DNA of 8,077 nt. It comes from Clostridium sp. (GTDB lineage Bacteria > Bacillota > Clostridia > Lachnospirales > Lachnospiraceae). The stretch lies in assembly GCA_004554205.1 (NCBI GenBank), contig SFNH01000083.1:1-8077 (forward strand). Direction: 5' to 3'. A model generated the notes under the pieces. The model did not search any database, had not been told where the DNA came from, and saw only the letters and a program-made list of their open reading frames with translations. Made by a program: the position numbers and the translations under genes. Shown piece after piece: positions 1 to 5,486 of the stretch (positions are counted from its first letter, which is position 1; every line of letters begins with the position of its first letter).

Positions 1-24
1 TGCGCAGACCTACTGAACAATTAT
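1..24 (-). repeat. Truncated copy of an intergenic repeat element (left window edge)
   Basis: Read on the minus strand, positions 24 to 2 align without gaps to the first 23 bases (3773-3795) of the inverted-repeat element at 3773-3822, with 16 of 23 identical and all seven differences being transitions. The arm here is GAACAATTAT (15-24), against GAACAGTTAC in the other copy. The rest of the element would lie outside the window. No gene is supported in 1-86: the + strand frames close at 17, 39 and 72, and any of them could be the tail of an upstream gene. Confidence 0.5.
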
Positions 25-86
25 CTCCTGCCCAATTAGCTCGCAAAAGTGTTCACCGGCCTCCCTCACATTTTTAAAAAAAACAG

Positions 87-115
87 TTGACAAATTCCCG
101 GAGTGGGAATAATAT
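87..115 (+). promoter_or_regulatory. Sigma-A-type promoter of the T-box/transporter operon
   Basis: A perfect -35 box, TTGACA (87-92), is followed after 17 bp by TAATAT (110-115), a 4 of 6 match to the -10 consensus, in an AT-rich stretch. Transcription would start near 122, about 12 nt before the base of T-box stem I at 134. That is the position expected for a T-box leader promoter. Confidence 0.7.
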
Positions 116-121
116 ATAGGA

Positions 122-399
122 TAATAAAAGAAACCGTTGAGAAAGAGGAGTAAGCATTTCAAAGAAATCACAGAGAGCCGCAGGCGGTGGGATTGCGGTA
201 TGGAAGGATTTGCTGAATGGACTTTCGAGGGCAGTTTTGAAACCGATCGGGAGTAGGAACTGACGGAGACCACGACCGTTACCCTGTGGCGCATATGTTT
301 GTATGCGATGTGAGTGGGCATCTGCCAATTTGAGTGGTACCGCGGATTTTGTGAATTCGTCTCAAATACAGGAAACTGTATTTGGGACTTCTTTTGTTT
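122..399 (+). ncRNA. T-box riboswitch leader, tryptophan specifier (UGG)
   Basis: This is a tRNA-sensing leader that controls the transporter genes by transcription antitermination. The base of stem I is CCGTT (134-138) paired with GACGG (262-266 region), followed by the AGAGGAG-type bulge (144-150). The specifier region reads GAA-TGG-A (215-221), so the codon is UGG at 218-220 with the usual purine after it. A small stem III-like hairpin pairs CGCATA (290-295) with TATGCG (302-307). The conserved T-box motif TGAGTGGTACCGCG occupies 331-344, and AAUU (327-330) can pair with GAUU (345-348) to form the antiterminator. A terminator hairpin follows at 359-399. By family knowledge, uncharged tRNA-Trp would stabilise the antiterminator and switch on the downstream genes. 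The T-box identity is firm; the exact 5' end is inferred from the promoter. Confidence 0.93.
359..399 (+). terminator. T-box intrinsic terminator
   Basis: A 13-bp stem pairs 359-371 with 376-388 (one G-U pair) around a GAAA tetraloop, and is followed by TTCTTTTGTTT. Three more pairs (353-355 with 389-391) can extend it across a 3-nt bulge. It lies directly after the T-box motif, as expected for the OFF-state terminator of this riboswitch class. Confidence 0.85.
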
Positions 400-428
400 C
401 ATAGGAAAGTTCGTCCTGTGAAACAAAA
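392..428 (+). terminator. Second hairpin directly after the T-box terminator
   Basis: TTTTGTTTCA (392-401) pairs with TGAAACAAAA (419-428), and the stem continues inward through AGGA/TCCT to about 15 bp with one G-U pair and a 7-nt loop (407-413). It is followed by CCATTTTAT, a weak U tract, and it ends 12 nt before the Shine-Dalgarno of the next gene. Its 5' arm is the U tract of the first terminator, so the two hairpins compete for those bases. It may be a backup terminator or an RNA-stabilising structure; its function is inferred. Confidence 0.5.
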
Positions 429-455
429 CCATTTTATAAAAAGGAGGAAAAAATT

Positions 456-1556
456 ATGAAAAGGAATGTGAAAATGATGGTGGCAGCGGCAGTTGTTATG
501 ACGGTGCTGGCGGGGTGTTCTTCCGGTAAGACGCCGGAGAGTACAGTCGCGACAACCGCGAAGGAGGCGGAAGAAACGACCGCCGGAGGCGGGGCGGAAT
601 CAATGCCGGAGGGCGTTTCTGAAATTGTGGATCAAAGCTTTACCATCGGTATCGGACAGTTTGCGGAGCACGGCTCCTTAGATAACTGCCGCATCGGATT
701 TTTGCAGGGGCTGGCTGACGAGGGCATTGTGGAAGGCAAGAACCTGACAGTCTTCTACGAGAACGCACAGGCAGATGGCGGCACCGCCGCACAGATCATG
801 GATAACTTCATGGCGAAAAAGGTCGATATGATCTGCGCCATCGCAACCCCGATCGCGCAGAACGCATACAGCGCGGCGAAGAAGGACGGTGTCCCGGTTA
901 TCTTTACCGCAGTGACCGATCCGATTTTGGCGGAGCTCGCGAACGCGGACGGGACTCCCGTGGGCGAGATCACAGGAACCAGCGACAAGCTTCCGGTTGA
1001 GAAGCAGCTTGAGATGATCCGCACGATGCTCCCGGACGCGAAGAAGATCGGGATCATGTACAGTACCAGCGAGATCAATTCCGTGTCTGCTATCGAGGAG
1101 TACAAGGCGGCGGCTCCGAATTACGGCTTTGAGATCGTGGAGAGCGGCATTTCCTCCACCGCGGACATTCCGCTGGCGGCGGACAGCCTGGTGAGAAAGG
1201 TAGACTGTATCAACAACCTCACCGACAATACCGTGGTAAGCTCCCTTCCCGTGATCCTTGACGAGGCGGCAAAGAAAAACATCCCGGTATTTGGAAGCGA
1301 GATCGAGCAGGTGAAGGTCGGATGTCTTGCGGCGGTCGGCCTCGACTATGTGAAGCTCGGCGAGCAGACCGGCAGGATGGCAGCCAAAGTTTTAAAGGGT
1401 GAGAAGAAGGCGAGTGAGATTAACTTTGAGGTGATAAGGGAGGCTGCGTTCTACGGCAATAACAAGGTGGCCGGGGATCTCGGGATCACCATTCCGGCAG
1501 AGCTTGCAGATACGGCGGCAGGCCTCTTTGATGAGATCGCAGCCGCAGCTGAATAA
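456..1556 (+). CDS. trpX: Tryptophan ABC transporter substrate-binding lipoprotein (TrpX-like)
   Basis: This is the extracytoplasmic solute-binding subunit of an ABC importer, 366 aa. It has a typical lipoprotein signal: K2, R3 and K6, a hydrophobic core at 8-18, and the lipobox L18-A-G-C21, so C21 would be lipidated and anchored on the outer face of the membrane. A Ser/Thr/Glu/Gly-rich linker (22-58) leads to the binding domain (about 62-355), which matches the ABC_sub_bind family with its two Rossmann-like lobes; examples are FTIGIGQFAEHGSLDN at 62 onward and the IPVFGSE stretch in the second half. Substrate is not readable from the fold. Tryptophan is inferred from the UGG T-box upstream and the TrpX-TrpY-TrpZ gene order. 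The start follows AAGGAGG (441-447) with 8 nt spacing. The next gene begins 18 nt after its stop. A different aromatic amino acid is the main alternative. Confidence 0.88.
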   Translation: MKRNVKMMVAAAVVMTVLAGCSSGKTPESTVATTAKEAEETTAGGGAESMPEGVSEIVDQSFTIGIGQFAEHGSLDNCRIGFLQGLADEGIVEGKNLTVFYENAQADGGTAAQIMDNFMAKKVDMICAIATPIAQNAYSAAKKDGVPVIFTAVTDPILAELANADGTPVGEITGTSDKLPVEKQLEMIRTMLPDAKKIGIMYSTSEINSVSAIEEYKAAAPNYGFEIVESGISSTADIPLAADSLVRKVDCINNLTDNTVVSSLPVILDEAAKKNIPVFGSEIEQVKVGCLAAVGLDYVKLGEQTGRMAAKVLKGEKKASEINFEVIREAAFYGNNKVAGDLGITIPAELADTAAGLFDEIAAAAE

Positions 1557-1574
1557 GGAAACCGGAGGAAACTC

Positions 1575-2459
1575 ATGTCAATCGTACTTGGTATTATTGA
1601 GGAAGGCCTGATTTACGCCATTATGGCGCTGGGCGTATATATTACCTACAAGATCCTAGATTTTCCGGATCTGTCTGTGGACGGCACATTCCCTATGGGG
1701 GGTGCCGTCACGGCAATGCTGATCTTAAAGGGGGTAAATCCGCTTTTGACCCTGCTTTTGTCTTTCCTTGCGGGCGCCGTGGCGGGCTGTATCACCGGAT
1801 TCATCCATGTGAAGCTGAAGGTGCGAGATCTCTTGTCGGGTATCATCGTGATGACTGCGCTCTATTCGATCAATCTGCGCATAGCGGGGAAAGCGAATGT
1901 GCCGATCTTCAGCAGGGAGAGCATTTTTGAAAATAAATTCCTTACAGGCGTCGTGCCGGAAGCCTTCACGCCTTATGTGGTCGCGATCATACTGTTTTTG
2001 ATCGTCATAGTCTGCAAGGTGCTTCTTGACCTGTACTTAAAGACCAGATCCGGCTATCTGCTCCGCGCGGTGGGTGACAATGATGTGCTGGTGACTTCCC
2101 TGGCAAAGGATAAGGGGATGGTAAAGATCCTCGGCCTCGCAATCGCCAACGGCTTTGCCGCGCTCGCAGGCTGCGCGTACTGTCAGCAGAAGGGATTTTT
2201 CGAGGTCAGCATGGGAACGGGCACCATTGTCATCGGTCTTGCAAACGTTATCATCGGAACGAATCTGTTCCAGCGGTTCGGCGCGGTGAAGGCGACCACG
2301 GCGGTGATCATCGGCTCCATCGTGTATAAGGCGTGCGTTTCCGCAGCCATTACCCTGGGGATGACCGCCTCCGATTTAAAGCTGATCACGGCGGTGCTGT
2401 TCCTGATCATCCTGGTCATCAGCAACCGGGAGGGAAGGAGGGCGAAAGCGCATGCTTGA
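1575..2459 (+). CDS. trpY: ABC transporter permease (TrpY-like, branched-chain-type permease family)
   Basis: This is the integral membrane subunit that would form the transport channel for the ligand delivered by the upstream lipoprotein; 294 aa. Hydrophobic segments are visible at about 5-26, 41-53, 56-78, 86-101, 132-152, 184-203, 213-231, 238-260 and 268-283, giving eight to nine membrane spans. The SVDGTFPMGG stretch (34-43) and the TRSGYLLRAVGDND stretch (157-170) are typical of the BPD_transp_2 permeases paired with ABC_sub_bind proteins; the latter lies where the ATPase-coupling loop is expected. The basic C-terminus (NREGRRAKAHA) should be cytoplasmic. GGAGG (1564-1568) stands 6 nt before the ATG. 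Its last 8 bases overlap the start of the ATPase gene, which points to translational coupling. Confidence 0.88.
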   Translation: MSIVLGIIEEGLIYAIMALGVYITYKILDFPDLSVDGTFPMGGAVTAMLILKGVNPLLTLLLSFLAGAVAGCITGFIHVKLKVRDLLSGIIVMTALYSINLRIAGKANVPIFSRESIFENKFLTGVVPEAFTPYVVAIILFLIVIVCKVLLDLYLKTRSGYLLRAVGDNDVLVTSLAKDKGMVKILGLAIANGFAALAGCAYCQQKGFFEVSMGTGTIVIGLANVIIGTNLFQRFGAVKATTAVIIGSIVYKACVSAAITLGMTASDLKLITAVLFLIILVISNREGRRAKAHA

Positions 2460-3225
2460 GTTAAATCACATTCAAAAGTATTACAACACAGGGACCGTCA
2501 ATGAAATGTGCCTGTTCGATGATTTCTCGCTCTCCGTCGGAGACGGCGAGTTTGTATCCGTGGTGGGCAGCAATGGCTCCGGCAAGACCTCGATGTTAAA
2601 CATTATCTGCGGGAGCATTCCGCTTGATTCCGGCTCCATTTTAATCGGCGGAAAGGATATCACGAATATGCCGGAGTTTAAGCGCCAGCGAAGGATCGGG
2701 CGCGTTTACCAGAATCCTGCGATGGGTACGTGTCCCAGCATGACGATCCTGGAAAACATGGCGCTTGCGGACAACAAGGGTAAGTCCTTCAATCTCCTCC
2801 CGGGAACAAACCGTCAGCGGATCAGCTTCTACCGGGAGCAGCTTCGCTCGCTCGGCCTCGGGCTTGAGGATAAGCTTGATGTGAAGGTGGGTGTGCTCTC
2901 CGGCGGACAGCGCCAGGCGATGGCGCTCCTCATGTCCACGATGACGCCGATCGAGTTTTTGATCTTAGACGAGCACACGGCGGCGCTCGACCCGAAGACG
3001 GCGGAGGTCATCATGGAGCTCACCGATAAGGTGGTGCGCGAAAAGCACCTGACAACGATCATGGTGACGCATAACCTGCGCTACGCGGTGGAGTACGGCA
3101 GCCGCCTCCTGATGATGCACCAGGGACAGGTCATCATCGACAAGGCGGGCGAGGACAAAAAGCAGATCCGGATCGAGGACATCCTTGACAAATTTAATGA
3201 AATCAGCATTGAGTGCGGGAATTAG
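2452..3225 (+). CDS. trpZ: ABC transporter ATP-binding protein (TrpZ-like)
   Basis: This is the cytoplasmic ATPase that would power the tryptophan-type importer, 257 aa, a normal length for a stand-alone nucleotide-binding subunit. All canonical motifs are present: Walker A GSNGSGKTS (39-47), Q-loop glutamine Q87, signature LSGGQRQ (149-155), Walker B FLILDE (169-174) with the catalytic E174, D-loop TAALD (176-180) and switch histidine H207 in VTHN. It should therefore be active. The ATG lies within the last codons of the permease gene, in another frame, with AAGGAGGG (2435-2442) 9 nt upstream. An intrinsic terminator about 50 nt after its stop closes the operon. Confidence 0.9.
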   Translation: MLELNHIQKYYNTGTVNEMCLFDDFSLSVGDGEFVSVVGSNGSGKTSMLNIICGSIPLDSGSILIGGKDITNMPEFKRQRRIGRVYQNPAMGTCPSMTILENMALADNKGKSFNLLPGTNRQRISFYREQLRSLGLGLEDKLDVKVGVLSGGQRQAMALLMSTMTPIEFLILDEHTAALDPKTAEVIMELTDKVVREKHLTTIMVTHNLRYAVEYGSRLLMMHQGQVIIDKAGEDKKQIRIEDILDKFNEISIECGN

Positions 3226-3276
3226 TGCGGGGAAAGCAATCACCTGAATGGTTGTAATCGTATAGCGGAAAAACCG

Positions 3277-3315
3277 GCGGCAGGTCGATCATGTATTGAC
3301 TTTGCCGCTGTTTTT
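3277..3315 (+). terminator. Intrinsic terminator of the transporter operon
   Basis: GCGGCA (3277-3282) pairs with TGCCGC (3303-3308), and GGTC (3283-3286) pairs with GACT (3298-3301, one G-U) across a single bulged base. This gives about 10 bp with an 11-nt loop, followed by TGTTTTT (3309-3315). The 3' arm includes the -35 box of the next promoter. Confidence 0.7.
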
Positions 3316-3323
3316 GATATAAT
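3296..3323 (+). promoter_or_regulatory. Sigma-A-type promoter of the GntR regulator gene
   Basis: TTGACT (3296-3301), 5 of 6 to the -35 consensus, and a perfect TATAAT (3318-3323) are separated by 16 bp. Transcription would start near 3330. No other good promoter was seen before mcsA, so this one may also serve mcsA-mcsB-clpC. Confidence 0.8.
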
Positions 3324-3325
3324 AT

Positions 3326-3346
3326 TGTTATATGGATTATATAACA
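3326..3346. promoter_or_regulatory. Candidate GntR/YtrA-type operator at the transcription start
   Basis: This is a perfect 8-bp inverted repeat: TGTTATAT (3326-3333) and ATATAACA (3339-3346) around a 5-bp spacer. It begins 2 bp after the -10 box and covers the expected +1, so a bound dimer would block transcription. The GT...AC outer bases and central TA steps fit the style of GntR-family operators, and the adjacent gene is a GntR regulator. Autorepression is therefore the simplest inference. Confidence 0.65.
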
Positions 3347-3376
3347 GATTCACAGAGAACGAAAGACGGTGAGAGA

Positions 3377-3760
3377 ATGGTTCTTAAGATTGATTTTGAG
3401 AGCGAGGAGGCATTTTATATCCAGCTCCGCAACCAGATCATCATCGGCATTGCCACGGACCGGATACGGGAGGGAGATTCCCTGCCGTCGGTGCGGCAGC
3501 TTGCGGATAATATCGGGATCAATATGCATACAGTAAATAAGGCATACTCGGTGTTAAAGCAGGAGGGATTTATCAAGCTGGACCGCCGCAGAGGGGCGGT
3601 CATCGCGCTGGACGTCGATAAAATGCAGGCGATGGAGGCGCTCAAACAGGAGCTTGCGGTGATCCTGGCGCGGAGCATCTGCAAAAATATAAGCCGCGGC
3701 GAGGTGCACAGCCTGGTTGATGAGATTTATGATTATTACGCGGGGAAGTGCGAAAACTAA
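3377..3760 (+). CDS. YtrA-type GntR family transcriptional regulator
   Basis: This is a small DNA-binding regulator, 127 aa from the chosen start. An N-terminal winged helix-turn-helix (about 5-78) contains AFYIQLRNQI (12-21), GDSLPSVRQLADNIGI (33-48), the recognition helix MHTVNKAYSVLKQEG (50-64) and a wing ending RRGAVIAL (71-78). Only about 45 residues follow, mostly helical (86-124), with no effector-binding domain, as is typical of the YtrA subfamily. The same frame is open from an ATG at 3332, but that ATG lies inside the inverted-repeat operator and about 2 nt from the predicted transcription start. The ATG at 3377 begins the conserved domain and has a modest GGTGAGAG (3368-3375) ahead of it. 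YtrA-type genes usually precede ABC transporter genes; here the downstream genes are mcsA-mcsB-clpC, where ctsR is normally found. Its ligand and targets are unknown. Confidence 0.85.
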   Translation: MVLKIDFESEEAFYIQLRNQIIIGIATDRIREGDSLPSVRQLADNIGINMHTVNKAYSVLKQEGFIKLDRRRGAVIALDVDKMQAMEALKQELAVILARSICKNISRGEVHSLVDEIYDYYAGKCEN

Positions 3761-3772
3761 GTAAAAGTGACG

Positions 3773-3822
3773 GTAACTGTTCGACGGGTCTGTGCGTAGC
3801 TGTGAAGGTGTGGAACAGTTAC
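3773..3822. repeat. 50-bp intergenic element with perfect 10-bp inverted ends
   Basis: GTAACTGTTC (3773-3782) and GAACAGTTAC (3813-3822) are perfect inverted repeats around a 30-nt core (3783-3812). There is no U tract, so it is not a classical terminator. A second, partial and diverged copy is visible at 1-24 in the opposite orientation, which marks this as a repeat family rather than a one-off hairpin. It occupies most of the 80-bp gap between the GntR gene and mcsA, and ends 7 nt before the mcsA Shine-Dalgarno. Confidence 0.7.
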
Positions 3823-3840
3823 ATATGACGGAGGAATGAT

Positions 3841-4422
3841 ATGTTATGTGAGCGTTGTAAGATCAGAGAGGCGAATATCCAGTACACGGAGATTGTAAAC
3901 GGCGTAAAAACGGAGCACAATTTTTGCGCCCAGTGCGCGAAAGAGCTGGATTTCGGACCTTATTCTGCCATATTTGACAGTGAACTGCCCTTAGCCAAGC
4001 TTCTGTCGGGGCTTCTCGGCATCGGGGAAGAGGAGGAGGCGGCGGGGAGCCATCAGGTGGTCTGTCCGACCTGTAAGACCACATATGAGGAATTTGTGAA
4101 AAACAGCCGCTTCGGCTGCCCGGACTGCTACGGCGTGTTCGATCTTCTGATCAGTGACAATATCAAGCAGCTCCAGGGGAGCGATGTCCACAAGGGGAAG
4201 AAGCCGAAGCATTATAAGGCGGAGCAGACTTTTACCGCGGGGAGCGATCTGCCCGGCGAGGATTCAGGCGCGGCGTCATCCGGGGATCAGGCGGATGCGG
4301 CCGAGCAGATACGGCTCTTAGAGGCAAGGCTTAAGGAGGCGCTTAAGCGCGAGGAATACGAGGTCGCCGCCCAGTGCCGGGATAAAATCAGAGCGTTGAG
4401 AGAGGAAATCGGAGAATGTTAA
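3841..4422 (+). CDS. mcsA: McsA, zinc-finger/UVR activator of the McsB arginine kinase
   Basis: By family knowledge this cytoplasmic adaptor binds and activates McsB and links it to ClpC in the protein-arginine-phosphorylation and heat-shock pathway. The 193-aa product (B. subtilis McsA is about the same size) has four CxxC pairs in order: C3/C6, C29/C32, C75/C78 and C93/C96, enough for two zinc sites. A charged low-complexity linker (about 118-154) follows, and then a C-terminal UVR domain (about 156-190) with the core LKEALKREEYEVAAQCRDKI. All zinc ligands are present, so the protein looks intact. GGAGG (3830-3834) lies 6 nt before the ATG. The last 7 bases overlap mcsB, indicating translational coupling. 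No CtsR-type or CIRCE-type operator was seen upstream. Confidence 0.92.
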   Translation: MLCERCKIREANIQYTEIVNGVKTEHNFCAQCAKELDFGPYSAIFDSELPLAKLLSGLLGIGEEEEAAGSHQVVCPTCKTTYEEFVKNSRFGCPDCYGVFDLLISDNIKQLQGSDVHKGKKPKHYKAEQTFTAGSDLPGEDSGAASSGDQADAAEQIRLLEARLKEALKREEYEVAAQCRDKIRALREEIGEC

Positions 4423-5450
4423 AATGGTTTGAGAAGGTTGACAAATCGCGCCCTGCGGTGATAAGCAGCCGCGTGCGCCTGGCGCGCAACTGGGACGAAT
4501 ATCCATTCCCGTCAAAGCTTAACGAGAGCGACGGTGCGGAATTGGTGCGCCGTCTGGAATGCGGACTTCGGGAGCTTGGAAGCATGGACGGAAGAACGTA
4601 TGGGTATGCTTATCTCGGGGACTTAAGCGAGCTTGACCGAAAGGCGTTCAAGGAGCGGAGGGTGCTCAATTCCACGATCGCCGCACAGAAGACCCCGGCG
4701 GGCCTCATTCTATCCGAGGAGGAGGACACAGGCATCGTCTTAAACGGGACGGATCACATCCGGCTCCAGCTAGTCTCCCCGGGGCTTCATCTCGACGAGC
4801 TTTTCAGACGTGCGGACAAGATTGACGATTACATCAACGAGAGATTTTCCTATGCGTATGATGAGAAGTATGGGTATCTCACCTCCTTCCCGACGAACGT
4901 GGGCACGGGGATGCGGGCGTCGGTCATCCTGCACCTTCCCACGCTGTCCATGGGAAAGAAATTCGGCGGTCTGGTGGCGGAGATGGGGCGTTTCGGCGCT
5001 TCCGTGAAGGGCGTTTACGGGGAGGGCAGTGAAAATTACGGGGCGCTCTACGAGGTGAGCAACCAGAAGACGTTAGGCTTAAGCGAGAAGGAGATCGTGG
5101 ATCTCGTGACGAAGGTGGCGCTGCAGCTCTCCTCGCAGGAGGCGCAGGTGCGAAAGATGGCGCTTGAGAAGCATGAGCTTGAGTGTGCCGACGAGGCATA
5201 CAAATCCTACGGGGTTTTAAAATATGCCAGGAGACTGTCGGCAAAGGATGCCATGACCTTTTTGTCGCAGCTTCTGTCGGGACTTTCAGACGGACTTTTA
5301 AAGACCGCCGAGCCCTGCGCGGTATACCGCCTGATGCTGGGAATCCAGCCGGCGAATCTGCAGAAGCTGTCCGAGCGCCCGCTTGGGAAGTCGGAGCTTG
5401 AAATGGCGCGGGCAGCCTATCTGCGGTCGGAGCTTCCGGAGCTCTTGTGA
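4416..5450 (+). CDS. mcsB: McsB family protein (phosphagen kinase fold), with altered active-site residues
   Basis: The family phosphorylates protein arginine residues, marking proteins for ClpC-ClpP. This 344-aa member has the phosphagen kinase catalytic domain: ISSRVRLARN (16-25), DHIRLQ (113-118), FPTNVGTGMRAS (158-169) and GVYGEGSE (199-206), followed by a helical C-terminal domain. Numbering runs nine below B. subtilis McsB across these blocks. With that offset, the catalytic Glu of the family NEEDHxR motif is T112 (NGTDHIR), the reactive Cys167 is F158, and the ATP-site His92 and Arg207 are V83 and K198. The catalytic Glu212 is kept as E203 and ATP-binding Arg125 as R116. The allosteric RDXXRA motif is replaced by LEMARA (328-333). 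The fold and operon place are clear, but catalytic activity is uncertain. The start overlaps mcsA by 7 nt; clpC starts 36 nt after the stop. Confidence 0.9.
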   Translation: MLKWFEKVDKSRPAVISSRVRLARNWDEYPFPSKLNESDGAELVRRLECGLRELGSMDGRTYGYAYLGDLSELDRKAFKERRVLNSTIAAQKTPAGLILSEEEDTGIVLNGTDHIRLQLVSPGLHLDELFRRADKIDDYINERFSYAYDEKYGYLTSFPTNVGTGMRASVILHLPTLSMGKKFGGLVAEMGRFGASVKGVYGEGSENYGALYEVSNQKTLGLSEKEIVDLVTKVALQLSSQEAQVRKMALEKHELECADEAYKSYGVLKYARRLSAKDAMTFLSQLLSGLSDGLLKTAEPCAVYRLMLGIQPANLQKLSERPLGKSELEMARAAYLRSELPELL

Positions 5451-5486
5451 GCGGGACTGCTTTTGACGATAAGGAGGAGCTTAAAC

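Noticed and set aside
1..72. Tail of an upstream protein gene (frames closing at 39 or 72).
   Set aside because: Too short to recognise in either frame, and the first 24 bases are better explained as part of a repeat element.
10..432. A 140-codon open frame on the minus strand over the leader.
   Set aside because: It is antisense to the T-box RNA, whose conserved elements explain the region, and the translation has no recognisable domain.
3332..3376. Upstream in-frame ATG at 3332 as start of the GntR gene.
   Set aside because: It lies inside the inverted-repeat operator, about 2 nt from the predicted transcription start, with no ribosome binding site; the conserved domain begins at the 3377 start.
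3773..3822. The inverted repeat as an intrinsic terminator of the GntR gene.
   Set aside because: A 30-nt core separates the arms and no U tract follows, while a diverged copy elsewhere points to a repeat element.
3226..3840. CtsR boxes or a CIRCE element controlling mcsA-mcsB-clpC.
   Set aside because: Read by eye, neither tandem GGTCAAA-type heptads nor a TTAGCACTC dyad is present in the upstream regions.
5463..5486. In-frame TTG at 5463 as the clpC start.
   Set aside because: The strong AAGGAGG (5471-5477) lies downstream of it and is well placed for the ATG at 5487, which also begins the conserved N-domain.
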